Assembly (NCBI RefSeq): GCF_032118995.1
Contig: NC_092660.1
Span: 3,301,501-3,365,500, forward strand
DNA: 64,000 nt
Reading direction: 5' to 3'
From: Asterias amurensis
Taxonomy: Eukaryota; Echinodermata; Asteroidea; Forcipulatida; Asteriidae
Part shown: one piece after another, positions 20,966 through 32,032 of the stretch
How the letters are laid out: each line of letters begins with the position of its first letter
How positions within the stretch are numbered: the first letter of the stretch is position 1
Notes under the pieces: model-generated
Database searches by the model: none
What the model saw: only the letters and a program-made list of their open reading frames with translations
What the model was told of the DNA's origin: nothing
Program-made: the position numbers and the translations under genes

Positions 20966-23193
20966 CGGTTGAGGTTACTATAGGAGTGCACTCTTTGGTT
21001 TGTGTGTATATATACAGACAAATTTACCGAAACCAGTGATGTGTACATCATATCTGACTCAAAAGGATGCAATGTCATCGTATTGTCTATATTATAAGTC
21101 AGATTCCTAATCAGACGACTATAGTGTTATTCATCACGCGCATTCGATTTCTGAAGCAGATCCCGTTGCCCCAAGTGTTAACAGGTGGTTTAAGAATTTC
21201 TTATTGTAGGCCTACTACTATTATGTTGTCTCCTCACAATGAACATATATAGGATAAAGAATGAAATGTAAAGAATTACCTTTTGAGCTATCATGTTGAT
21301 CCACATGTTTTTAGCTACATAGTTGAACAACGAAGATAGTGGCATGGTGTTCTTGACCAGTCGACCATGTACAGTTAGTTCTGCTCGCCTAATGACCACA
21401 ACCTAAATAATAACGGTGTGTGTGTGTGTGACTAACCAGAGAGACTGCAGGACGATAAACTGAGACCCATTAGCGATATTTCATCAACGCTTCCAATGAG
21501 TGAAAGTGCTTTCTTGTTTGACTTTCATAATGCCTGGCGATAACCAAACATCCGTCGCCATGTCTGTTTGCCAAATATTCATGGCAATCCACTACACACT
21601 GTTGGTTAAATATATTACTCACTTGCCCATTCAACGCTGCGTATTCGTGTTTAGATACCTGCTTAGTGCACAATGTTACGTAACACCGTGTATCTGTCGG
21701 CTTATTCTTAGACGTACGTCAAGTATAGGCGGGAATGCTGTAAAACCACTTCACACAGATATGTGATTGCTGTCATCCTTGCCCTCAACCCATCTGTACA
21801 CGGTAAATAAATTGTTGATGCTTTGTACGTGCAGTTAGTTGCGAAAAAAAGCATTTTGACCAATAAGAGGCTGATGCTCCCGCCGAGGAAACGAAATTAT
21901 GAAGTGGTTAAACGAGCCAGGTGTGGATAATTGTTTATCACTTTGAAAACCGACGGAATCACAACCTAAATTTACCATTTCAAAAAAAAAAAGGGCAAAA
22001 TCGTCGAGCAGCGAACATTCTTTTGTCAACCACTAGTATATTTCCCATGGTTACCGTAACCATGGTACCTTATTATGCATGCAATACATCCTCGGCACCA
22101 GGCAAAATTGCCAAATGGTTGACAATAGTCAGCAAGTCCATGCAGTCGAGTTGGCCCAAAGTGTCAATCGTACAGGATACGGAAAACGTGAACACTTTAA
22201 AAAGAGCTAATGAGTTGAAACACAGCAATATTGACTAGAGATAAGTTCAGTTCGAGCCCGGATTACATTTTTTTCCTTCAAAGATATAGTTGCTTTAATC
22301 TCCAAATGAAAACTTGTTGTTCTTCTAAAAAGGTAATATAACAAGGGCTTTTTACACAATTATGGGCTATAAGCGATAGTCAACAACCATAATGCTTATA
22401 TTCTATACAAGATAGAACACTATGAAAATAGTGCTTTAGCGTGTCTTCTTCGTTATTTTGACAGCCTGCTAAAACATACAAATTTTGTACTTTTTATTCT
22501 GCTTCCGATTCTTCATTGTAGACTGTTCAAAGTTTTGCCGGAGTGGTCTCCTGATGTTGACGCCCACAATTTTGTCGATAGTGTGGCAGCAAGCAAGGCT
22601 TTAAAACAAATCAACCCAAACAAAGCCAGACCAAACTATAAACCAAACCAAACAAAGACTATGGCTGGTTTTAGACCTTTTCTCCGAGCTGCTCATCGTA
22701 ACGAAATAAGAAGATTTTGGATCTCTAATGCTCTTCCATCATATAGTTTCGTCCAAAGGTTCCAGAGCATGATTAAGGGAATTGTATGGCTTTGGTTCGT
22801 TCATGGAGAAAGCAATTTGCTTCCACATGCCTCATGATGAAACCATCATGGTAAATTTCTGTCTAAAACGGTTCAACCGCCTGAGGGAAAGTGCCGTCGA
22901 GTTCTTGCGATTGTATCGGTACAAAACGAAGAGGTGCGCCCCTCAAATAGAGACAGGTTGTAAGGCTTCTTCTTCTGCTGGCATTGAAAGGGCATCCTAT
23001 TGCTCCATACATGATAATTTGATCTTCTTCCTTGGACCATATTCATTTACCGTAAGCCCAGTTAAAGGCTATGGACATCTTTTGGTATAACATGCATATA
23101 ACAAATGAACAAATAGGTGAACATTTTGGCTGAAGTGGTCATCGAATGTGAAGAGATTATTGAAAGAAAAAAAAACCTGTTGCGTTACTTTGT

Positions 23194-23330
23194 GTGCTTT
23201 TAGATGCGAGTGAGCCAATTACCTCTTTCAGAGGGAGCCGTTCTCACAATGTTTTATACTATCAACAGCTCTCCCGTGCTCGTTACCAAGTAAGTTTTTA
23301 AGCAAACCATTAATATAAGTAACAACCAAT
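23194..23330 (-). mobile_element. MITE family A, partial
   Basis: GAGGGAGCCGTTCTCACAAT and CAGCTCTCCCGTGCTCGTTA match the family A interior; one end is lost. Confidence 0.55.
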
Positions 23331-24319
23331 AGCGGTCAAAATTCCCTCCCGGATGAAAGTACTTCATTAGTAGAAAACGGGTTTCGATTGGGGAGCGGGG
23401 GGGGGGGGGGGTTGCAGGCCTGCATGATACTTCACGCGATTGCCTCCATGCCCCCCGTTTGTCCCCTTGGAGAGTGCCCCAGAAGAAACACTTACAATTT
23501 CCTCACTGGGTGCTCTTTACCAAGAAGAAAATACCTCGGTGCCCTTGCTCTTTCAAAAACGAAGCATGCAGGCCTGAAGGGGTGTTACCTGCAGCTTTGA
23601 GGGCTTCAGTAGTTACAGTCTCTAGTTTGCTTTCATTATTTGCCGGTTTTTGATGTTTGAATGTATTTTTATATTGTAAACCTAAACACAATTCAGCCTT
23701 TTGGCTGCTACGTTTGATTTTTAATGAACCAATAATAATTACTATAGAGTGATATAAATAATGATCAGATTTGCCAATGATTGTTTTGGATCAGTAACCC
23801 ATTCATATTAATTTATTCAGGTTTATTTACCGGGTCTCGTTCGTCATTCAAAGAAACACAATTGCTTTTATAACAAATCATCAGCTATGGTTTATAAACC
23901 ATAATAATTAAATCATAAATCATGGTTCCTATAAAGTATGACAATTTGGTGCAGGATTTGATCCAGGGATTATAGAAAATCGTACTCTTCTAAAGAAATG
24001 TTGACGTAACTCAAACGTAGTTACATATTTTTTCTAGAGTAACTGAGCTGCTACTGATGACGTCATCAACATTGGTAGGAGAGGGGGCTGAAGTACTACA
24101 CTCTCTAACAACTCCTGGTTTCGTTGAGCATGAACTATTTCCATGTCAAGTTGACCCAGAAACGCTTGGAAAAAGAATGTGATTTTGCCTCAGGTTCCAT
24201 GACAGTTTGAACCATTTCTTGGCCATTTTGAAACAGATTCCGGGTCAAACTAACCCATAAATTGGTCAAGCCCAACGGGACTAAGAATCCGGGTCAATTC
24301 TGACCATGGAGTTCTCTCC

Positions 24320-27230
24320 TTAGTTGACCTGTCGGTGTTGCTTTGGTTTCCAGGGACTCCTAGCCATTGAGCTTAGTGCTTCAATGACACGTGGTAGACC
24401 TGGGCGGAGCTTAGGATCCTCCTCGTAGCAACGCTGTCCGAGTTGGATCATTTCGCCTTTGCGAGGGCTGACATTTGCTATCTGCAGAAATAGACAACCG
24501 AGTGAATAAATGTCTCCCGCTACGGTGTATCCCTCACGACCGGTTACAACCTCGTGGGGTATATGGGGGAAACGCTTCAAGTTCTCCTGCTTCTGTTCCT
24601 CAGAGAACCCCAGAGGTCCGCTAGCCTCCTCTTTGCGGCACGCTTTTCCCATATCTATGATCTTGGCCCTCCAAATGTTGCCGTCATGCCGCAAGAGGGC
24701 GTTGTTTGACTTCAGATCGCAGTGAAGGAACCCCTTATTATGAAGATAGTTCAGTCCTTGTGTTATGTCGCTTGCAATCCATATCCAGTTGTTCAGGAAT
24801 TTCATATGCTTATTCTGCTGTATGGCATTAAACACTGTCTGGCCCATCAGAGAAGTCGAGTCACCAATAAAATCCAGTACAATACTAGAGTATTTCCCGT
24901 TCCTTATGATGCCATGAAACTTGGGGAAAGCCCAGTGGCCCTGCGCAACCTGCATCGCTTCAACCTCCTGGAATATTTCAGTTTCTTCGACAAAGTTCAT
25001 GAAACTTTTCACGGCAACCAAAGGCCTGTCAGATCTACGCATTCTCTTCAGTGCGACGTTGCCAAAGGTCCCTTTGCCGAGTCTGACTTTCCCGCCGTTA
25101 CGATTAACTTCCTCAAAATCTTCAGGTTTGAAGACTCTACAACTCAACTGTCGAGCACTTCCCGTGACCGACTGTGGTATCTGTTCGACCCTTCCTAGTT
25201 CGACGATGTGTCGGTCTGTTTGTTGGGTTTGTTGATGTGTCGGTCGGTACGAACTGGAAGTTGTCGATGCTGTTGAAGGACATAGTGGGAGAGGTCTGTA
25301 TGTTGATTGAGGTTTGAGAAGTGGTCTACAAACTGGGTCACATCCTCTCGACACTTCTTTGGGAACCCGAGGCAGAGCCCGGCCTGCTGGAGTTCGCTTC
25401 TTATGCTCCCTTGACCATTTGCATGCGGGCATAACTTGAATGATTCTGGTATCTGCTGTAGGTCTGCTCTTACGCTGTTCAATCGATACCTGAAAATGCA
25501 ATTAAACCAGTCTTGTTAAAGTCAAGGTACAGGTTTGGGTAGTCTGTTTGGGTGATTCTAATAATGTTATCCCTTTCACCGTTTAGTTGCAACACTAATA
25601 TTGTGTGGATCATTATATTCTACTTTTAAAAAACCTCTCTACTCGATGCATTTTTTAACAAACGGTTTTAAACGCTTTTCATAGACCAACCCTTTTCAAA
25701 GCAACGTGTCCCTTTAATCTATACAAATCATTTCTTTAAAAAAAGTAACATATTCCAAGTTTCTTTACCTCTCTTTGAATGTTCTCTCTGTTGCATCTTG
25801 CCTTTAGCGTCTTAAGATCAATCTCTACCAGAGATTCTTCAGAATCGTCTTGGGTTGCAGGAACTTCTACTTCTATTGGTGCGACTGTTTCCTTGGCAGC
25901 CGGGAATATCTTGTTTTGTCTCTTCCGTCTAAGACGCCGTTGCTTCTTGGATTTTGTCTTGCTGTAAAATAATGTTGAGAGATTCTTGACATGATTTTGC
26001 AGAACATTATGATCGAAGGTTTACGCCCTTGTCCAGAGGAGGGCGCTAGTTCATGCTATGCTAATAACAAAATATAAAAAACGACAAATTAATATCAAAC
26101 CAAGTAGGCCTTTACCTTAGTTTTTCACTTGTACTTTTTGGCTAAAAAAATAAAGTTCAAGCTAGTTAAATTACAGTGATCATTGTGGATTGTTCTGATT
26201 GGATATGAGTGAGATTTATGTTTGTAGTTTAAGTTGTAGCTAAATGTTTATAAGGCAGAGTTTGCTTGTGAGGTTCGTGAAAAGCTTACCTCTGTGTTTT
26301 GATAACGTCCTTTTTGGCCTTGCTTTCTTCTTTGCATGTCCTTTTGACATGTTCTTGTGGTCTGCCACAGTTTGGATTAGAGGCTTCGGGATCGGGAACC
26401 CTTTTCTCCGTGCATGCCCAGTCACATCTGTCTGGACGCCTGAGAATGTAGGATGGTGTGCGGGATCTTTCAAGTTGTCCAACTTGCCCCTTTTCCTCTT
26501 TGCCTGTCCAGCCACTCCTTCCTGAGTTCTTCAAGATCGCTTTAGGTGAACAGGTTTGTTTAAGTTGAGGTGGTTGACGTTTCCCCACTGTGCCTGCAAC
26601 GCCTTGCCTGTCTTGTTTAGCAAAGTCAGGCGTGGGTACGCGTGGTCTTTCAGATATCGGAACATGACTCTGCATTACCGTACCTTCACCGCTAGATCTC
26701 TGTGGTTTCTTGTAGATGGGTACACGTGATCCTTCAGTCTGAGAACCTGGTCTCATCTTTCTTAGATACTTCGCAAGTCTGGACCGAGGTCCGCGCGGTA
26801 TCTCATACTGGCGGACAATAGTGGAGAGGTAGTCCTCGGTTTCTTTCTTTCTCTCAGGCTTAGATGGAGGTGGTCTTTCAAGCAGCTTGATCCTGTCAAT
26901 TAAGCGCAACAGACCGTTCGGCTTGCATATTTCGTCGGGGGCTTCGTCTTCTGAGCTCTCAGGTGGAGACGGTGGTGCTGTCTTAATCTCAACCTCCTTG
27001 TCAGCTAAGGTCACCCGATTCAATCTGTCAAACCTCACGAAGAAGGTTTTGGATCTGGGAGGATGCTTGACCTCATGAACTGTCTGCTCCAAACTTCCCC
27101 AACCGTCCTTGTCTGATCTCTCAAAAGAGGAGCAGTTTGCCTGAGGGCAATACAGGTGTGCCTTGCCAAGCTCAGAAGACACTTGTGCAATGCTCGGCGA
27201 GGCCCGTTGGTATTCAAGAAATGCTTGCAT
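24320..27230 (-). CDS. Protein kinase with long disordered basic N-terminus
   Basis: Exons: 27242-26290 (coding from the ATG at 27230), 25961-25769, 25489-24320, giving 767 aa and a TAA stop. Phases agree across both junctions. The N-terminal ~500 residues are low-complexity and rich in K, R, P and S (for example PPSPPESSEDEAPDE, SKKQRRLRRKRQNK), with no known domain seen. The kinase domain is at about 505-755: glycine loop LGKGTFGNV, VAVKSF lysine, catalytic loop HCDLKSNN in place of HRDxxxxN, KIIDMGKA in place of DFG, and a GDIYSLGCLF helix F. The lysine, both aspartates and the asparagine are present, so activity is plausible. The domain resembles Ser/Thr or tyrosine-like kinases but I cannot assign a family. 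The start choice is supported by a TGA in the same frame upstream, if the UTR exon ending at 29109 joins at 27242. Substrate unknown. Confidence 0.85.
25590..25719 (+). mobile_element. MITE family E, arm fragment
   Basis: TGTGTGGATCATTATATTCT to CAACGTGTCCCTTTAA. Kinase gene intron 3. Confidence 0.55.
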
Positions 27231-27427
27231 CTCTTGGTTTTCCTAAAATAAACAGTAAATGAAATGTGTTTGTTGGTAGTGCCACTCTTTCCTAAACCAT
27301 GTTTCAATAAAGGTATGAATTCATAATATTGGTAGTGCATGAGCCAATAATAGGCCTAGCGGCTTGAAAAAAGAACAACACAATTATGTTTAAAGGGTTT
27401 GTTTACTTGCTGTTACACAAAACACAA

Positions 27428-27684
27428 TGTCCACAGATTTACACGGTTTGAAGATAGGGTGGTAGAAGCTTCCCTTAAAATATTACAAATTACTGGTATT
27501 TTAATATCAGTACTGGTAAATATGTTGACTGCGCTAAATTAATCTTCGAAAATTGTTTTCGTTACATTGTTTTATTCATTTCTAAAAAGACTACATTACC
27601 TCAGCAAGTAATATTTTAAGGGAAGCTTTCTACAATCATTTTCTTTAAACCGTGTAGGTTTAGTGTAAAACTGTGGACAATGTG
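27428..27684. mobile_element. MITE family D copy
   Basis: TGTCCACAGATTTACACGGT at the left and AAACCGTGTAGGTTTAG ... ACTGTGGACA at the right, with inner GGAAGCTTTCTACAATC arms. About 257 bp, no ORF. Confidence 0.6.
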
Positions 27685-28023
27685 GATTTTTGATTCCCTA
27701 CAAAAAGTACACAAACCCTAAACAAAATAATATGACTGAAGCTTTACCAAGTCAGTTTGACTCGGTTGTCTCCGGGGTGGGATGGGCTCTTCGTCATGTC
27801 TCGACACAAGGCTACGTTTCTTCTGCCAGAAAAACGAAGGAGCTCTCATCGGTCCAGCCTTTGGAGCATGTCTCGGGTAGCTCGGTGGGGGCGCGTTTGG
27901 TTTACCATGGTTGGCGCAATAAACCCACATACGACGAAACGGGTTCGTCAAACGGAACCACCTGGAAATAATGAGTTCATTATGATCAATATTGCTATTG
28001 AAAACATGACACCAAAACGTTCT

Positions 28024-28343
28024 TAAAGGCACTGGACACGTTTAGTAATTACGTACAAAACGTAATTGGTAACGAGCAATGGGGGAGCTGTTGATAGTAT
28101 AAAAAATTGTGAGAAACGGCTCCCTCCGGTAATTTCTCACTCAAATAATTACTATAAGACATCAGGTCTGAAACCTTTTTTATTAGTCATCTGAAAGCAC
28201 AATTTGTGCAACAAGGGTGTGTTTTATTTAATTATTCTCTTGCAAAGATGACCAATTGAGTCCATATTTTTACAATTTGTTTTGTATATCAAGTGAGAAT
28301 ACTGGTCTTTGACAATTACCAAGGGTGTCCAGTGCCTTTAAAA
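28024..28343 (+). mobile_element. MITE family A, full copy
   Basis: TTAAAGGCACTGGACACGTT to GGGTGTCCAGTGCCTTTAA with near-perfect inverse ends. It lies in the putative 5' UTR intron of the kinase gene. Confidence 0.7.
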
Positions 28344-29108
28344 CGAGATACCGGTAAACCTTTGGTCAAAAATAAAACTTGAAGAAGAAAAAAATATTGC
28401 CATAAAAACCTGCTTTTGGTAAGAAGCACTGCATCTGTTGATAATGTATAACATTAATTAAATAACTTAGGAATGTGGTTAAAGAGAAAGAGATTCAAAG
28501 AAGTTCAACTCGAGAAATGTTTCCAATTTTGTAAAACTCAGCATTTCCAAGTTATGATTTTTTTTCTTCAAACTACCTCATGGCATTTCTTTGGGTGTTC
28601 ATATTTAAGTTGGCCATGTCTCTTACCTGTTTGGTCCGTTGATGTTGTAGGGGCAATAGGATTCCATATTACTGTCCATTCTTGGGTACGGCTATGGTTT
28701 CTGATGATCATAAACACAGAGATATCAAGGATACCGAGGGAGTTGGCAACACAGGTCGGGCTAGCCTATCTTTGGTTTTCATTGCAATTTCGACAAAAGT
28801 TATCTCTATTAATAAACAAAAAAACCCGAAGGTTGCATCAGCGATCATCAGCCCAAAGCAGTAATTCGACATTGGTCAAATAAGATCATTCGAGTTGATT
28901 AGGTCACAAATAATATAAAGAGGTAAGAGCACAGTCAACCATATAGTTCCACCAATTGTAAACAGATGTGGAAACGTACCCTTGATGGACTATAAGTTAT
29001 GTCATGAAAGGTCACATACCAATGTTGTATGAGCATCGAAACGTTTTAAAATAAATCTCATCATCTTACTTTCGGTAAAAGTATTTTAAAATGACAGTAA
29101 ACTTACCT

Positions 29109-29240
29109 TTTTCTTCTTCGTTGTAGATCAGGATATCGTAGATCGACTCGAACACAATAAGTATCGCACAATTTTTCACTCTGTGAAACGCTATTTCACT
29201 TTTGCCGGAGCAATCGCAAAACAAAACCTTCTAGTTGACA
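29109..29240 (-). other. Possible 5' UTR exon of the kinase gene
   Basis: On the minus strand an AAAAAG|GTAAGTTT donor at 29109 is followed about 1.9 kb later by the ATTTTAG|GAAAAC acceptor at 27242. Joined, the kinase frame runs back into a TGA with no ATG between, so this exon would be untranslated. The upstream limit shown is arbitrary. CpG-rich sequence with ACGCGCGCAGC-type motifs at about 29430-29465 could be promoter. The donor is seen; the link is inference. Confidence 0.3.
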
Positions 29241-30056
29241 AGCAAACTTGAAAGTCATCGTATTTGTTGATTTTCGGAATGAGCGAATTTGTTTGTTGCT
29301 AGAGACAAATGATGACACAATGAATGTATTCCATACGCTGTTCCGTAACTGAGGCAGAAGTTAAAAGACCTGTGTGACGTCACAAGGGTTTTTGTTCTAT
29401 AACGAACGGCGTGGTCGTTTCTTGCGTATAGACCCTACGCGCGCGCAGCACACAATACACGCGCGTTTCCTGTCCACCGTCTGTCCTGTCCTATCAAAAC
29501 GTGCACATGGAATGGGAAACTTTTGAAAATCTGCCAATCACCAAGAGAGGGCGCTCTTCACCAGGTAATGTCAACAACTTTAGGAATAGGAGAAGCATGA
29601 GCGACGGTCACTGACAGCAAATACCTTGTGTTTTGCGTGTCTATGAATTTGTATTTTAGATTTAGCCAAACTGTATTTTGTTTTTCATAACACATTGCCA
29701 GCATAAACCAAACTGTTCTGGAACAGGACGTACTGGACACGAGTTCCCCAACGATAACAAGCGGTGTGCATGAGTTGTTGGGAGTGTTTCTTCTAGGGTA
29801 ATTAGCAAAAATTCCAAAATGCTGACCTACCAAAAATTGAGAAGAAATCTGAAGTTTAGTTGTATGACAATGTATCTGATTTAATTTTCAAGAGGTTGAG
29901 AGACTTCTAAATATTTTTTGAGTATTTTTGAATTTTTAGCATTTACCATTGTTTGCTATACGAGTTGTGCACCCTTACCTGGTAGGTCTGCTGCCCTCTA
30001 GTGGCAGAGCTTTCAAAAAGTCTCCCATTGACCCCCCCCCCCCCCAACCTCGCTAC

Positions 30057-31333
30057 CATTGATCTCCATTATACTGACTGGATAGGACATTGCGCTATGC
30101 TGCGTGCATAAACACGCGGCCCAACAATGGCGGCGCAATTCCTTCAAACGGGTAAATTAATGTGCACTTGGTCGGGTTTGAGTCTGTCAGTTGAAGTTGT
30201 AAATTGAGAATAGAAATGGGGGGAAAACATGACGATCGATAGTTTGAAGTATGAAAAAGTTTCTGATTGAAATGCAACAAAGCAAACTAACTTTACATTT
30301 GTTTCTATCAATTGCCCTTTTAGTATTATGATGATGATATTTAAATTTCTAAACAAACACTCGGCCGAGAAACTGTATTGGGATTCAGGTACATGTTTTT
30401 TTTTTTATTCTTTCAGTTCATTGAGAAAATGGCAATAAACCATATAAAGACAAAACAAGAGTCGCTCCTACAATAAACAATTCGAGTAGGCACTAGAGTG
30501 AGAACTACATACTCGCTAAAATCGGGGGAAAAGAACAAGAAAGATGAAAACAAAATACAATGTGATAATTGAGAGTTGACTCCATTAACAAATTTAAACT
30601 TTTTATTGTTAAGCTTCTATTCATCATGTTAATTGAAAAACAATCCCAACAGCAAAACTTCCATAACCGTTTTACTGTTCCGCCTGAAATAAATATTTTT
30701 ATTTTGGTTACAAATAACGAACTCGGCTATTTCCGAGATGACTGATCTTCTCAACGAACTTGTATCGTCTGTACATAATTCGCATATACTTGTCGCTTTC
30801 CCGGACCTTTTAATTATTGATGCTATGACAAACATCTGTTGAAATCCGGGCTTCCCGTCCTCGTCGATTCCAGACAACCATCTGTAACGGAGCGAAAACA
30901 AAAATAGTATTGCTCGGTAAAAATAACAAATACTTGGCCTATAATAATTATTTTTATGAAAGATAGTTTAAATTTTCGGCTTATATTTGTAACGTTAGAT
31001 ATAATGATAATAATATGAATTGCTAAAAAAATGCAAAGGCCTACCTACTTGGAAAGACAATCCCTTTGCCAACTCAGTTTTCCCTCCTCCGGTGATTGAC
31101 AGCCGCGCACGACTTCACCATCAGCATTTCTAGTTTGTTTGATTCGATTCCAATTGTATTAATCCCCAAATGACAATTAAAAGGACGAAAACTTCTCTCT
31201 GCTTGCAGCAACTCCGTTTAAAAGTGTACAACGCATTTCGTGTGACGAACGGTCTTCACCCGTTTGAAAAAATACGCGCGCGGCCTGCGTTTGGACGCGA
31301 TGTCCTATCCAGTCAGTATAATGGAGATCAATG
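30057..31333. repeat. Large inverted repeat, arms of about 37 bp, 1.28 kb apart
   Basis: ATTGATCTCCATTATACTGA at 30058 and its inverse at 31313-31332, extended by CTGGATAGGACAT. The interval holds the weak gene candidate at 30629-31129 and no transposase frame. Confidence 0.55.
30629..31129 (-). CDS. Candidate two-exon gene fragment, function unknown
   Basis: Two pieces join in frame on the minus strand: 31129-31049 (acceptor ACTAG, donor AA|GTAGGTAG) and 30881-30629 (acceptor GTTACAG, stop TAA). They read NADGEVVRGCQSPEEG... then WLSGIDEDGKPGFQQMFVIA... and SGKATSICELCTDD, ending in a hydrophobic MEVLLLGLFF. A GEVVRGC motif with spaced cysteines and a hydrophobic end faintly recalls Ly6/uPAR-type GPI-anchored proteins. 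No signal peptide exon was found. It may be spurious. Confidence 0.22.
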
Positions 31334-31386
31334 CTCGCTACCGTATACCATGGGCAGCGCGCCGTATCACGCTAGCTCTGTGTAAT

Positions 31387-31609
31387 AGACCCTTCCCATG
31401 AAATATGTAAATTGCACATAGCGCTTGCGCACTAACGTTTTGGTTGGCAAAATGAGGGAATATCGCGCTGTTTTGTACACGGCTAATGGGTGCGTGACGC
31501 AGATGTGATTGCGCGTCTGCTTAGTGCACAACTCTATGGCGTTTGCCACCCATTATGGTCTGTACGCATGCGTGAATGTGATTAGCATATTTCATGGGAA
31601 GAGTCCATT
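31387..31609. repeat. Foldback repeat
   Basis: GACCCTTCCCATGAAATATG and inverse CATATTTCATGGGAAGAGTC; GC-rich, CpG-rich interior. Confidence 0.55.
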
Positions 31610-31785
31610 TCAGTGTTCTTGGAAAAAAAGATTGTTCGTAGATGGTAGATGAGTTGCTGGGTATTTTAAATTGATTGTAGTTGTCCTTTCTTGCCCTCTG
31701 CGGTTTTGATTCTAAAATGTGTCGGATTTCTACAAGTTTTGAAAATCAGCCTCGTTCCACACTCCTCATTCTATTTTACGTTGAC

Positions 31786-31791
31786 TTTATT
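31786..31791 (-). terminator. Candidate poly(A) signal of HNMT-like copy 1
   Basis: AATAAA on the minus strand, about 240 bases past the TAA stop at 32033. Position is plausible; nothing else supports it. Confidence 0.35.
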
Positions 31792-32032
31792 TCGCTATTT
31801 TGGATCCGCTACATAGTTTTCTTTTGTCAGAGAGCATGTAAATAAACATTTCATTAAATTAACATCAACAAAAACATTGTATTATTAAAATCGGCCTCCA
31901 TTATATTACTCTGTTCGCTACACATTGTGCTGTGCATTCTGAAAATGCTGTTCACGGAAATAATGTGAATTGAATTTAAAAGTTTGCCTTTATGTTGTTG
32001 TCTAGTAAACGATATTGACAGACTGGTTTCGA

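Larger units (their letters stand above)
16653..24319. other. Gene-poor 7.7-kb spacer
   Basis: Contains the nested foldback/MITE pair, a family E arm, a LINE relic, a family G fragment, SINE family 3 and a family A fragment. Frames at 22535-23090 are open for 100 residues but lack splice or family support. About 19,700-20,550 is AT-rich with nothing recognised. Any 5' exon of the fucosyltransferase would be here. Confidence 0.55.

Noticed and set aside
22535-23090. Overlapping 100-aa plus-strand frames (MPEWSPDVDAHNF..., YGFGSFMEKAICFHMPH...)
   Set aside because: I considered a ferritin-like or retrogene remnant, but no motif holds over more than a few residues and no splice sites support it.
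24722-25235. Plus-strand frames of 104-158 aa
   Set aside because: Antisense shadows of the kinase exon.
28473-28883. 136-aa plus-strand frame and a minus-strand open stretch ending at a GTAAGAG donor near 28627
   Set aside because: The minus-strand piece does not keep the kinase frame when joined to 27242, and the plus frame has no domain features.
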